From NCBI RefSeq assembly GCF_024139115.2, contig NC_085140.1:424847781-424911780 (forward strand): DNA of 64,000 nt, written 5' to 3'. The notes under the pieces were generated by a model. The model was given only the letters and a program-made list of their open reading frames with translations, did no database searches and was not told the origin of the DNA. How positions within the stretch are numbered: position 1 is the first letter of the stretch; every line of letters begins with the position of its first letter. The stretch comes from Armigeres subalbatus. Lineage: Eukaryota > Arthropoda > Insecta > Diptera > Culicidae. Below, one piece after another: positions 1-12,000 of the stretch. The translations under genes and the position numbers were made by a program.

Positions 1-637
1 GGAAATATCAGAGCATGTAAGGCAAATGATTCTTGTCATATTATGTTCGGGTTCTGATAAATGTTTGTCACTAGGTGCGTTTGTCAGTAACAATCTCTGT
101 TGATGACAAAGAGTATATTGTTAGGCGTTGCTCGAATATTGATTCCCTGTTGCTAATATTAATTTATTTATGGAAATTTTGTATTATCCCGTGGAACATT
201 TTGATTCTTATTTTATAATTGCAATTTTTGTTTTTAAAAGCGCTAATGTATTTTTGTTATGTGGAGAATCCTTAATTGTTTATGAGAATTTTGTATTATT
301 TATGGAAATGTAATATTTATCGCATTTAGAATCATAGGGGCGTAACTATATTGATCTATTTCTCTCAATCGAATTTTTTTTACGTTAATACTCAACTGAA
401 TAAAAAGGTACTATTCTTTATCGCCCCGAACCATAAAATCAAAGGTGAACTGTCGAAGTGCGCTGCATTGATAAATAGAAAACATCGATGAAGATAAATC
501 GATTTATAAAAGATTTATTTATGACTCGTACCCTGATTTCTTTATTAGCAATTTCCTTATTTTCAATGGAAAATTTATAATTTTTTAAGGAGTTTTTATT
601 TTATATATTTATATTTGTGAGCCAATAGCCCGACTCT
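1..637. other. unassigned AT-rich DNA
   Basis: AT-rich sequence with no convincing open frame, RNA gene or repeat copy that I can match elsewhere in the window. Confidence 0.6.
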
Positions 638-792
638 CCCAGCAAACACAAGATCGTATATCATAGCGAATAAGTGTACAAAGTGGAGGCCATATACGTG
701 CATTTTGCACGCAGTCAAATGGGGGAATGCGCCTATGTCGCCTCCACCTTGTACACTTATTCGCTAGCATATGCGATTTTGTGTTGGCTGGG
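638..792. mobile_element. 155-bp foldback MITE
   Basis: The two ends are inverted copies of each other over about 53 bp: positions 638-690 match the reverse complement of 740-792 with only a few differences. The left end begins CCCAGCAAACACAA and the right end reads the same inwards with one or two changes. CT flanks both sides, which suggests a 2-bp target duplication. There is no coding capacity, so it is a non-autonomous DNA element. The CCCA start and 2-bp duplication are shared with the much larger insertion at 30765-34061. Confidence 0.75.
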
Positions 793-1132
793 CTGTTTAT
801 TTTCAACACCACACTGCCAGACAACATTTGACGTCGAATGTAATTTGTGATGAGTAAATCGTTTAATGACAAATATCAGAAGAATTAGTGAGATTTTTTT
901 GTGCACATAGATACACACGCACAGACATAACTTCTATTCATCGAACTAAGTATGTAGGTCTTCAAGCCTCCTAAACAAGTGTATTATTGCTAAGCATATG
1001 ATGAAAGCAGAAACTGCATATAAACTGCATAGAAAAATAAACGCAAGTATAAGTGATAAACAAGAATTAAAGAAAAGTGTCTGCAAAGTTTTATAATATT
1101 TTTTGTTTGATATAAATTCTATGAAAGAACCA
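793..1132. other. unassigned, with a repeat-tail fragment near 905-966
   Basis: Mostly unassigned AT-rich DNA. Around 905-966 there is a CA-rich stretch followed by a degenerate form of the tail seen at 16805-16880, 31560-31690 and 56690-56820 (CA repeats, then a CGAGCTGAGT-like box, then GGTCT..GAGCC). Confidence 0.45.
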
Positions 1133-1383
1133 GTCGACCCGGCAGACGTTGTCCTGCATAGTAGGCGAAAATGTGCGTTGTGAACTGCCCATACGAAAAT
1201 TCCATACGTTTTAGTTTTTCACGAATTGCACAACCTTACTCGGAATTTTCTCATGAGAAAGTATCATATAAACCCGTCGGAAACGGTATCGAACATATCT
1301 GCTGAAGAAATGAAGAAAATCCATTCAGCCGTTTTCGAATTATGCGGAAACGAACACAGATCATTTCATTTTTATTATATAGA
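1133..1383 (-). repeat. dispersed ~250-bp repeat, inverted relative to copies at 42 kb
   Basis: The sequence from the GTCGACCCGGCAGACG end to the ATTTCATTTTTATTATAT end matches, as reverse complement, two side-by-side copies at 41932-42190 and 42192-42432. Shared landmarks are TATATAATAAAAATG at one end and CCGGGTCAACTAG at the other. I see no open frame or terminal inverted repeat; it is a non-coding interspersed repeat of unknown class. Confidence 0.7.
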
Positions 1384-3462
1384 TTTTCACATTTACGAAT
1401 AACGTGCAAACAATATTGAGAATTTTAGATATAATTGACTCAAATTTGACAAAACGGTAACTTAAACTCTCTGCTTCTAATCCCCTTAAATATACGACTT
1501 TATTCTAAAGTGACCGAGCTGCGCAATATTTCCCCAATGTCATCTCCCGACCCCACAATCGAACAGGTGACGCATCCACCAGCCACACATTCAATCCGCA
1601 CGTCGTCATTATATTGCAATGAATATTTCCCCCGCACAGTATTAAGAGGCGTCTGTTAATGGATCTCATCATCACCCACCCTGGGTCTAGGTTGGCAAAT
1701 AACCTCAACGCGACGAGCAACAGGTACACCTTGTATGCCGGGGTGGAATATAGACGATGTTGTTTTCAATGGAGCATCTTCGCGGGTTGGTCTTCTAGTC
1801 TCTCCACACAACACGCCAATCAGCAATCCACTGAATACTTGCGGTCGCACTCGCCCCCAGAATTAGCATAATTCCGTACAAATGTAGTTAATGATTCACG
1901 TTTTTTCAATCATATCGCTTGTTCCTTCCACCACGGACCCTAGACCGAAGGGTTTCGTTGCAAGCTCATCAGTCAGCTCTTGGCGATAAGCTCGTGGGCA
2001 CCGCCAACCAGAGTCACGTTTTTTACGATATGGAATTATTATAAGCGATCAAATCCGCGTGGATACTATATTCGGAGTCAATGTATTATGCTAAGTAGAC
2101 TGTTTCAGAAATCGAATACCCATGTTGCGCTCTACTAATAATTTGGAACGTGCAAATAACGTTGAACCGGTTGAACCGGAGATCTACTCTAGCTTTCCCG
2201 CTTATTGGATATCGGAAGATCAAATGATGACTAGTTTTTCTCTTCCGGATAATTTATAGCCTAAATTCATCCCATTAGTGCTAAATAATTTTGCATACTC
2301 ATTGGATAAGTAGCTAGGGTAAATCATCAGTTGACTAATGATACTTAAGAAGTCTCCGCGGTGCACCGCCGCCAATCCGCCCACTAATAAGTGCTTTACA
2401 GCGCCCTCAATTTTCTTCAAATTATAATCCCTAATGGATGACGACGATGACAACGACATTCATCGCAGTACGCCAAAGAGATGAAGATGACCCAAAATGA
2501 GGTGAAAATTAATTTCTTCATTCTCCTCCGCATCATTATCTGGGCCCAGTGCGACTAGTGCGGCGGATTATTACACGGATTGTGCGCGGATGCTCACCAC
2601 CTGACGACCAGTTGGAAGCCATAGGTGATGTAAATACGTGGGATAAAACCATCTCTGCTAAATATGGTCAAATAATAATGGGGCAGCTGGTAATATTCAA
2701 CGGCGCGTCGCGACGGCGCATAGGCAAGTGGCGGCCGCTGGTTATTTTGAATAGAATTGACCAAACCGATGAGAGCGGCAGGCACTTATCTGATCGTTCA
2801 TTTGACAGAAAAGTTTATGAACTATTGTCATCACGGTAGATGCGGTGCAACAGCAGTGCAGACCCTGAACACCAACATGATGATAGCAAAACGTTTCAAA
2901 TCCGTACGTGTGATCTGCACCGCAAGCAAAGAGGGTAGTTTCGGTGTAATCGCGAGATTATTATTCGTGAGAACTGTGTGCGAACCGTGGGCGGGCGGTC
3001 AGACGATTTTCCTGTACTTTACACGTGATTTGATGGAGAGGTAGTCGTTGTCAAAGAAGATGGTTGGTATTCGAAAGTCGGTATATTTGAGATAACATTA
3101 TTTGTGTTGTTGGTAGGGTCCTTGGTCGTAGGTAACGACGCATTGTTTTGGGCCAACTTTTATACTACTGAGCTAATTGGAGATTTTGAACTACGATATG
3201 TTTTAGTGCTGCAATAGCATGGTGAAGTCGAACTACTCAGATGGACAATCAACTAATGCTACTCTGGATTTCCTAATTTATTTTGTTATTCCATTGTTGC
3301 TAAAAGTATTATCTGCATTTTAGTGATAAAAATAAACTTACTAGTGGATCAGATTTTTTAATTACTACCATTAATATCACAATCAGCTACTAGGTGAATA
3401 TATTCCTCTTACTACTTAGGACTTCAACATTAAAATATATAAAAAAAATCTATAATTTTAGC
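1384..3462. other. unassigned; moderately GC-rich core without recognisable gene
   Basis: Short open frames occur on both strands (for example 2549-2839 plus), but none shows a known domain and they overlap one another. The stretch 2350-3050 is richer in G+C than its surroundings. I cannot say whether it is host unique sequence or an old transposon. Confidence 0.4.
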
Positions 3463-3475
3463 ATTGCACATATAT

Positions 3476-3652
3476 CTTCTTCTTCTTATTGGCATTACAT
3501 CCCCACACGCCCACACTGGGACAGAGCCGCCTCGCAGCTTAGTGTTCGTTAAGCACTTCCACAGTTATTAACTGCGAGGTTTCTGAGCCAAGTTACCATT
3601 TTTGCATTCGTATATCATGAGGCGTCTTACCGCACGGCTAAGGAGGGCCTCT
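3476..3652 (-). mobile_element. tRNA-derived SINE (Feilai-like), internally deleted
   Basis: This matches the SINE family found also at 4800, 25037, 26880 and 48570. On the minus strand it starts GGCCCTCCTTAGCCGTGCGG, a tRNA-like box A region, and ends in the family's GAAGAAGAAGA tail. The middle, including box B, is missing compared with 4800-5082. It is flanked by a perfect 13-bp target duplication, ATTGCACATATAT, at 3463-3475 and 3653-3665, so the deletion was probably present in the copy that inserted or arose later in place. Feilai is the Aedes aegypti family it most resembles; the name is from memory. Confidence 0.85.
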
Positions 3653-3762
3653 ATTGCACATATATATTACATCTATTTAGGCGTAGAATTTCATTCGAAA
3701 ATTATACTTATTCAATTAGGGGACCTATTTCATTCTCCATCTCACTATAGAGCAATTCTCTG

Positions 3763-4175
3763 TGAAATCATGATTTTTCTTTCGAGATTTCAATTTTGTA
3801 TTTTTTGATTTCTCTGAAATTTCGCATATACATTTTTTGTGATCTAAAAACATAATTTGCATCATTGGTTTGCCATTTTGACTCTAGGCTAACTTTTGAC
3901 AAGGGCCTAAGCAAAACCACTTTGAACACTTTCAAAAAAAAAATATAACTCGAAAACGGCTTGTCCTATCGTTTTGATGTCTTCGGCAAAGTTTTAGGTA
4001 ATCAATGGGGCTACGTGGAAAAAATACACTGCGAAAAAAAATTGTTCAAATATTGAAAAAAAAAACTTAAAAATCCATTCTCCACGAAAAACTTTGCCAT
4101 ATAACAAGTTTGTTTTTAGAGCGAACACATAGCCTTTGTATACGTAATACGTTGTATAAGAGAAAGGTAAAAAAG
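3763..4175 (+). repeat. dispersed repeat, second copy at 21700-21962
   Basis: Positions 3763-4024 align along their length with 21700-21962 in the same orientation (shared blocks TTTGCCATTTTGACTCTAG and AAAGTTTTAGGTAATCAATG). The part 4095-4175 resembles the right end of the repeats at 31006-31742 and 56436-56875 (a TATAGCC-like block, then AGAAAGG-C/T-AAAA). It has no coding capacity that I recognise. Confidence 0.65.
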
Positions 4176-4799
4176 AGACATACCATTTGCTTTGCATTTT
4201 ATTATTTCTCATAGGAAGAACATGGGAACTCAGATCAGAAGCATCAGAGAGAAGATCAGAAATTCAAAAAATGACTGCCAAAATGTTTTGTTTTTTTATC
4301 TGCAAGGTGCCAACAAAGCTGTCTTTGTGTTTTGTCGCATTACAATCACTCCTGATGAGAATCGCTGCTTTGTTTTGACATCCTAATTTCTTAACTACCT
4401 GAAAGGATATTCGAGTAAACAACGATGACTAGTCGATGATATCTCATGAAATCTCTCAATGAAGATGGAATACACCCAGCGCCGCAGCCCGTGGTTGGCC
4501 CCAGCCCTTAGGGGAGCGCCGAAATCAAGAATCACGGTATGAGAAACAGAACAATTTGCACTTGGCATAAGACGAGATCGAAAAAAAATTAAATTTTAAA
4601 ACAGCTGGTTCGCAACCGTCTTCTCATTTTGTCCTAAGAGGGGCGTGAGTAAGGATGGTTTTTCCAAAATATACTAAAATATACTTTACATGACATATTT
4701 CAGTGTGAACAACACCAACAGGTTCCAAACATGTTTTATAACACTATTCTAGCATTGACTATACTATGTGTGAACAATATGTTTCTTCTGGACATCCCT
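4176..4799. other. unassigned; one small open frame
   Basis: A 64-codon plus-strand frame at 4192-4386 follows an acceptor-like TTTCTCATAG at 4208-4217. The predicted peptide is not one I recognise. The rest is featureless. A host exon is possible but unsupported. Confidence 0.3.
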
Positions 4800-5082
4800 T
4801 CTTCTTCTTCTTATTGGCATTACATCCCCACACTGGGACAGAGCCGCCTCGCAGCTTAGTGTTCATTAAGCACTTGCACAGTTATTAACTGCGAGGTTTC
4901 TAAGCCAAGTTACCATTTTTGCATTCGTATATCATGAGGCTAACACGATGATACTTTTATGCCCAGGGAAGTCGAGACAATTTCTAATCCGAAAATTGCC
5001 TAGACCGGCACCGGGAATCGAACCCAGCCACCCTCAGCATGGCGTAGCCGCGCGTCTTACCGCACGGGTAAGGAGGGCCCCT
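4800..5082 (-). mobile_element. tRNA-derived SINE (Feilai-like), full length
   Basis: Read on the minus strand, the element has a tRNA-like head with box A (TTACCCGTGCGGTAAG region), box B (GGTTCGATTCC at about 5016-5026), a unique body and a (GAA)n tail. The flanking 7-bp repeat CATCCCT at 4793-4799 and 5083-5089 is a plausible target duplication. It would be transcribed by RNA polymerase III and moved by a LINE in trans; it encodes no protein. Confidence 0.85.
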
Positions 5083-5214
5083 CATCCCTAGCGACTCCAA
5101 AATGACCTGTATAACTGATGATATGCAAATTTTCTCGAAGAAAACTATGAAAACCCGTGCCAATGAAAACCGTCATGTCCATCCAGTTCGTAAAGGCCAT
5201 ATGTACGATATTCC

Positions 5215-5985
5215 ATTCAGTTTTTCCTAAACCAGATATTCTAGATTCTCCAAACTGTTGTGGAGTATGGATCAATTGGTCTACCAGGTCAACTGCGCTC
5301 GATAGCTATCCGATATCGACTAGTCATGCCCGAACAAGTCCGTAAAGCCCACGCGTGTGATTTGCAGCTCAGATATACCCAAACCAGATGTTCTAGGCTC
5401 CAGTCATGCCCATACAAGTACTTAGAGCCCATGCGTATGATTTGCAGCTCAGATATACCCAAACCAGATGTTCTAGTCGCACCAAACTATTCTGGAGTTT
5501 GAATCAATTGGTCTACCAGGTCAACTCCGCTTGATAGCTATCCGAAATCGACCAGTCATGTCCATACAAGATCGTAGAGTCCATGCGTATAATTTGCAGC
5601 TCAGATATACCCAAACCAGATGTTCTAGGCTCACCAAACTGTTCTGGAGTTTGGATCAATTGGTCTACCAGGTCAACTGCGGTCGACAGCTATCCGAAAT
5701 CGACTAGTCATGCCCGTACAAGTCTGTAGAGCTTACGCGTATGATTTGCAGCTCAGATATACCCAAACGAGATGTTCTAGATCTAGGCTAACAAAACTGT
5801 TCTGGAGTTTGGATCATTTGGTCTACCAGGTCAACTGAGCTCGATAGCTATCCGAAATCGACTAGTCATGCCCATACAAGTCCGTAGAACTTACGCGTAT
5901 GATTTGCAACTCAGATATACCCAAACCAGATGTTCTAGGCTATCCAAACTGTTCTGGAGTTTGGATCAATTGGTCTACCAGGATG
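5215..5985 (+). repeat. ~152-bp tandem satellite, about five units
   Basis: The landmark AAACCAGATGTTCTAG recurs at 5230 (degenerate), 5381, 5461, 5613, 5764 and 5923, giving a period of 151-159 bp apart from one truncated 80-bp unit. Each unit also holds a CAATTGGTCTACCAGGTCAA block. It is distantly similar to the next array (both contain TCCAAACTGT followed by GGAGTT/TGAGTT). Confidence 0.85.
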
Positions 5986-6179
5986 ATTTGCAACTCAGAG
6001 TTTGAGTTTCCTAACCATTAGGATTTTTTGAATGATTTGCAACGATTTTCAAAACTCCATTTGATGTACTTTGAGCCATTTTTTTCTAAGCGGTATTACC
6101 CAGTAAATTTGATATGTTCCATTTGCTTTCATGATAAATAATGGAGAACTGACAAAACAAGTTGAAAAATATTTTTTCG

Positions 6180-7620
6180 GGATGTACTAGATCCTCCAAA
6201 CTGTCCTCGAGTCCAGAACTTACGATCTAAAGTTACCATGCGAGCTTTTTTCGTCCCTCCAAGGTTGGATATGTATTCAACCATATCCATAGCATATTCC
6301 TAAAGATCAAGAGACATGGTCATATAGTTTTGGGATGTCCTGGGTCATCCAAACCGTCCATAAGCCCAGAGCTTGCGATCTACAACCACTACTCTAGCTT
6401 TTTCGTCATTCCGAGCTTGAATATGTATTAGAATATGTTCATAATATATTCGTGAAGACTAAGAGACATGGTTAGATGATTCTGGGATATCCTGGGTTAT
6501 CCAAACTGTCCTTGAGTTCAGAACATGCTTTCTACAGCCACGACACTAGCTTTTGTCGTCGTTTCAATTTTGGATATGTATTCAACTATATCTGCTGCAG
6601 GCGTTCATAAATAGATGCCTGCGGTATATAATTCGGGCCTGGTGGCCTTACAACTGGATCTCAAACAACGAGCTCCATCGTCGTTGTCATTAGAGGCCGA
6701 TAGCAACAGAAATTCGGGATCGGAAGTGGGGCTGGGTCAGCCACACTCTACGTAGGGGCGGAAACGAAATCTGTAAACAAGCATTAGACTGGAACCCAGC
6801 GGGACATCGCAGCCGAGGCAGACCGAGAGGCTCATGGCAGCGAAGCCTCAATAAAGAAATTAAAGAAGTCGACCGAAACAACAGATTAAAGCGACAGATT
6901 AAAGCAACAGATTAAAGCGATAGCCGGGCGACGCTCAGGATGGAGATTTTTCAAGTCGGCCCTTTGCACCACCGGAGGTGTACAGGATCCATAAGTAAGT
7001 AAAGTAATTCAACTATATCCATAATATATTTGTGAAGATCAGGAGACATGGTTAGATGGTTCTGGGATATCCTGGGTCATCCAAAATATCCTTGAGTTCA
7101 GAACATGCGATCTACAACCACCACTCTAACTTTTTCCGTCGCTCCAAGCTTGGATATTTATTTAATTATATCCATAACATATTCATGAATATCAGCAGAC
7201 ATGATCAGATGGTTTTAGGATGGTTTTGGGTCATCAAAGCCAACCTTAAGTTCAGAACTTGTGATCTACAGCCACGAAACTATCTTTTTTCAGTACTAGA
7301 AGCTTGGATATGTGTTTAATTTTGTCCAGAACCATACTCCAGAAGACCAAGAGACATGGTAAGATGGTTTTGGAATATCCCGGGTCATCCAAACCGTCCT
7401 TGAGTTCAGAACTTGCGATATACAGCCACCGTTCTAGCTTTTTTCGTCGCTTTAAACTTGGATATGTATTCAACTATATCCATAATATATTTGTAAAGAT
7501 CAGGAGACATGGTTTTGGTATAGCCTGGGTCATCCAAAGTGCTTTTAAGTCCAGAACTTGCTATCTACAGCCGCGTTGGTCTTACAGGAAATGTAACGCA
7601 TATTGTTGGGTACATTTCGT
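6180..7620 (+). repeat. ~152-bp tandem satellite, interrupted by a LINE tail
   Basis: The block TCCTGGGTCATCCAAA recurs at roughly 6333, 6483, 7063, 7218, 7371 and 7526. After removing the insertion at 6593-7006 the spacing is 150-155 bp. Each unit carries GAGACATGGT, a GATCTACAGCCAC-like block and GGATATGTATTCAACTATATC. Confidence 0.85.
6593..7006 (+). pseudogene. 5'-truncated LINE tail (ORF2 C-terminus plus 3' UTR)
   Basis: This 414-bp insertion interrupts a satellite unit and is bounded by a 13-bp target duplication, ATTCAACTATATC, at 6580-6592 and 7007-7019. In the plus frame around 6707-6890 it encodes a LINE-type C-terminal segment: KWGWVSHTLRRGGNE, then ALDWNPAGHRSRGRPRGSWQ. The W..HTLR...(A)LDWNP.G.R.RGRP..(S/T)W pattern is typical of the post-RT region of RTE-like and related non-LTR elements. 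No RT remains. The 3' end finishes in a short (TAAG)n stretch, usual for this kind of element. Exact clade unknown. Confidence 0.75.
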
Positions 7621-7689
7621 AAATTTGAGCAACACAAAAAGCCTTCAAAAAAGCTATAGTCCTGAAAAGTTAAGATGATGCAGGAAATA

Positions 7690-8345
7690 TAAAAACTATT
7701 TTACGATGTATATTGACCATCCAGGAGCTGGACTGCACATAAATTATAGTTTGGTTGACTCAGAATATCTCAACAATATCTTACGATATCAGTAGGCCTC
7801 CCAGAAGGTGTGATGGATACAATTGAATGCATATTGAAGCTTTGAGTACCGGAAAGAGCTTCTAAGTGGCTATAGATCTCAAGTCCCGAATACAAGTTTG
7901 GATTGCCAAAATATCCCAAAATTTTCTTTGTTCTCCCGGGATGTATAAAGGATATAATTGAATGCATATTGATTACTGAAAAACGATGTTCTCGCAGCTG
8001 TAAAATGTAGATCTCAAGTTTTTATTGCTCAGAATATCTCATAACTATCTTACGGGTGGTGGTTGACAAATACCACCCAAGAGAAGTAAAGGATATAATT
8101 GAATGCATATTGAAGCTTTGAGTACTGAAAAACGATTTTCTAGCAGCTGTAGATCTCAAGTTCCGAACTTAAGAATAGTTTGTATAACCTAGAATGTCCC
8201 AGAACTACTTTGCGGAACTTGTATCACCTTCTATAAGATGTAATGAACACGGTTGAATACTCAAATAAACTTTGAGCTGTTGGCGGCTGTAGATTTCAAG
8301 TCCTGAACTCAAGAATAGTTTGGATGGTCTGATACGTCCAAGAAA
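7690..8345 (-). repeat. inverted continuation of the ~150-bp satellite
   Basis: The block ATTGAATGCATATTGA recurs at about 7820, 7956, 8098 and (degenerate) 8250. Its reverse complement aligns with units of the 6180-7620 array: a GATCTACAGC block, a TTTTTC block, then ATATGCATTCAATTATATCC. The satellite therefore changes direction near 7650. Confidence 0.7.
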
Positions 8346-8907
8346 GTTAAAACGTAGTTTATTTATATCACAGTAACTCTACGGATACGTATAAATAAAA
8401 TAAACATGTTATTTTGAAACAGTACAATTCGCTGCCAATACACCTAATATTTCCGCTTTCGTAAATTCACCGTGTTCATTACGTTCTAGGTTGTCTCCTT
8501 AAGGTCTGAGGGAAGGGTTTTCCGTTAAAAAAGCACGTGGTAGCACTCTCTGAGAGAGAAAATTGCCAAATTCAGCCCGCCAGAATGACGCTGTCAGTGT
8601 CGCCAAAATTATTTCATCATTATGCAGTTTACAATTGCTTGAGAATTAGCCTTAAACGGAGAACAAAAGGAATTGGCAACAATGCGGAAGAAATTTATCA
8701 CTCATGCAGTGGTTCGGCGAGAGAACAACAGCAGCGCTGACCAATCACGCAATGAGGAAATCAAAATAAACAAACTCCAGCTGGTTTTGGAAAATGAAAA
8801 CATGAGCCGTTTCTAGAACAACATTAGAAAATATCGTGAGAGGATTTCTGTACAAGGTTTCCACAAAAGCTTTGAAAAGAATTTGGGTGATAACAGTGGT
8901 GCTGGTG

Positions 8908-9036
8908 TAAATAAGACAAATAAGACAAATAAGACAAATAAGACAAATAAGACAAATAAGACAAGTAAGACAAATGAGAAAATTAAGACAAATAATACAA
9001 ATAACATAGATAAGACTAAGAAGCAAAATAAAATAA
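8908..9036 (+). repeat. 9-bp (AAATAAGAC) tandem array, left arm
   Basis: About 14 degenerate copies of AAATAAGAC run directly into the 24-bp array. The mirror-image array lies at 13083-13187. Confidence 0.9.
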
Positions 9037-12000
9037 GTTCCTAAAGGAATTCCTTCGGAAGTTCCTCCAGGAATTCGTTCGGAAGTTCCTCCAGGAATTC
9101 GTTCGGAAGTTCCTCCAGGAATTCCTTCGGAAGTTCCTCCAGGAATTCCTTCGGAAGTTCCTCCAGGAATTCCTTCGGAAGTTCCTCCAGGAATTCCTTC
9201 GGAAGTTCCTCCAGGAATTCCTTCGGAGGTTCCTCCAGGAATTCCTTCGGAGGTTCCTCCAGGAATTCCTTCGGAGGTTCCTCCAGGAATTCCTTCGGAA
9301 GTTCCTCCAGGAATTCCTTCGGAAGTTCCTCCAGGAATTCCTTCGGAAGTTCTTCCAGGAATTCCTTCGAAAGTTGCTCCAGGAATTCCTTCGGAAGTTC
9401 CTCCAGGAATTCCTTCGGAAGTTCCTCCAGGAATTCCTCCGGAAGTTCCACCAGGAATTCCTTCAGAAGTTCCTCGAGGAATTCCTTCAGAAGTTCCTCT
9501 AGGAATTCCTTCAGAAGTTCCTCTAGGAATTCCTTCGAAAGTTGCTCCAGGAATTCCTCCGGAAGTTCCTCCAGGAATTCCTCCGGAAGTTCCTCCAGGA
9601 ATTCCTTCGGAAGTTCCTCCAGAAATTCCTTCGGAAGTTCCTCCAGGAATTCCTTCGGAAGTTCCTCCAGGAATTCCTTCGGAAGTTCCTCCAAGATTTC
9701 CTTTGGAAGTTCCTCCAGGAATTCCCTCGGAAGTTCCTCCAGGAGTTCCTTCGATAGTTTCTCCAGGAATTCCTTCGGAAGTTCCTCCAGGAATTCCTTC
9801 GGAAGTTCCTCCAAGAATTCCTTCGGAAGTTCCTCCAGGAATTCCTTCGGAAGTTCCTCCAGGCATTCCTTCGGAAATTTCTTCGGAAGTTCCTCCAGGA
9901 ATTCCTTCGGAAGTTCCTCCAGGAATTCCTTCGGAAGTTGCTCCAGGAATTCCTTCGGAAGTTGCTCCAGGAATTCCTTCAGAAGTTCCTCCAGGAATTC
10001 CTTCGGAAGTTCCTCCAGGAATTTCTTCGGAAGTTCCTCCAGGAATTCCTTCGGAAGTTCCTCCAGTAATTCCTTCGGAAGTTCCTCCAGTAATTCCTTC
10101 GGAAGTTCCTCCAGTAATTCCTTCGGAAGTTCCTCCAGTGATTCCTTCGGAAGTTCCTCCAGTAATTCCTTCGGAAGTTCCTCCAGGAATTCCTTCGGAA
10201 GTTCTTCCAGGAATTCCTTCGGAAGTTCTTCCAGGAATTCCTTCGGAAGTTCCACCAGGAATTCCTTCGGAAGTTTCTCCAGGCATTCCTTCGAAAATTC
10301 CACCAGGAATTCCTTCAGAAGTTCCTCCAGGAATTCCTTCGGAAGTTCCTCCAGGAATTCCTTCGGAAGTTCCTCCAGGAATTCCTTCGGAAGTTGCTCC
10401 AGGAATTCCTTCAGAAGTTGCTCCAGGAATTCCTTCAGAAGTTCCTCCAGGAATTCCTTCAGAAGTTCCTCCAGGAATTCCTTCGGAAGTTGCTCCAGGA
10501 ATTCCTTCGGAAGTTCCTCCAGTAATTCCTTCGGAAGTTCCTCCAGGAATTCCTTCGGAAGTTCTTCCAGGAATTCCTTCGGAAGTTCTTCCACGAATTC
10601 CTTCGGAAGTTTCTCCAGGCATTCCTTCGGAAATTCCACCAGGAATTCCTTCAGAAGTTCCTCCAGGAATTCCTTCGGAAGTTCCTCCAGGAATTCCTTC
10701 GGAAGTTCCTCTAGGAATTCCTTCGGAAGTTCCTCTAGGAATTCCTTCGGAAGTTCCTCTAGGAATTCCTTCGGAAGTTCCTCTAGGAATTCCTTCGGAA
10801 GTTCCTCCAGGAATTCCTTCGGAAGTTCCTCTAGGAATTCCTTCGGAAGTTCCTCTAGGAATTCCTTCGGAAGTTCCTCTAGGAATTCCTTCGGAAGTTC
10901 CTCCAGGAATTCCTTCGGAAGTTCCTTCAGGAATTCCTTCGGAAGTTCCTCCAGGAATTCCTTCGGAAGTTCCTCCAGGAATTCCTTCGGAAGTTCCTCC
11001 AGGAATTCCTTCGGAAGTTGCTCCAGGAATTCCTTCGGAAGTTGCTCCAGGAATTCCTTCAGAAGTTCCTCCAGGAATTCCTTCGGAAGTTCCTCCAGTA
11101 ATTCCTTCGAAAGTTCCTCCAGTAATTCCTTCGGAAGTTCTTCCAGGAATTCCTTCGGAAGTTCTTCCAGGAATTCCTTCGGAAGTTCTTCCAGGAATTC
11201 CTTCGGAAGTTCCACCAGGAATTCCTTCGGAAGTTTCTTCAGGCATTCCTTCGGAAATTCCACCAGGCATTCCTTCGGAAATTCCACCAGGAATTCCTTC
11301 AGAAGTTTCTCCAGGAATTCCTTCGGAAGTTCCTCCAGGAATTCCTTCGGAAGTTCCTCTAGGAATTCCTTCGGAAGTTCCTCCAGGAATTCCTTCGGAA
11401 GTTCCTCCAGGAATTCCTTCGGAAGTTCCTCCAGGAATTCCTTCGGAAGTTCCTCCAGGAATTCCTTCGGAAGTTCCTCCAGGAATTCCTTCGGAAGTTC
11501 CTCCAGGAATTCCTTCGGAAGTTCCTCCAGGAATTCCTTCGGAAGTTCCTCCAGGAATTCCTTCGGAAGTTCCTCCAGGAATTCCTTCGGAAGTTCCTCC
11601 AGGAATTCCTTCGGAAGTTCCTCCAGGAATTCCTTCGGAAGTTCCTCCAGGAATTCCTTCGGAAGTTCCTCCAGGAATTCCTTCGGAAGTTCCTCCAGGA
11701 ATTCCTTCGGAAGTTCCTCCAGGAATTCCTTCGGAAGTTCCTCCAGGAATTCCTTCGGAAGTTCCTCCAGGAATTCCTTCGGAAGTTCCTCCAGGAATTC
11801 CTTCGGAAGTTCCTTCAGGAATTCCTTCGGAAGTTCCTTCAGGAATTCCTTCGGAAGTTCCTCCAGGAATTCCTTCGGAAGTTCCTCCAGGAATTCCTTC
11901 GGAAGTTCCTCCAGGAATTCCTTCGGAAGTTCCTCCAGAAATTCCTTCGGAAGTTCCTCCAGAAATTCCTTCGGAAGTTCCTCCAGAAATTCCTTCGGAA

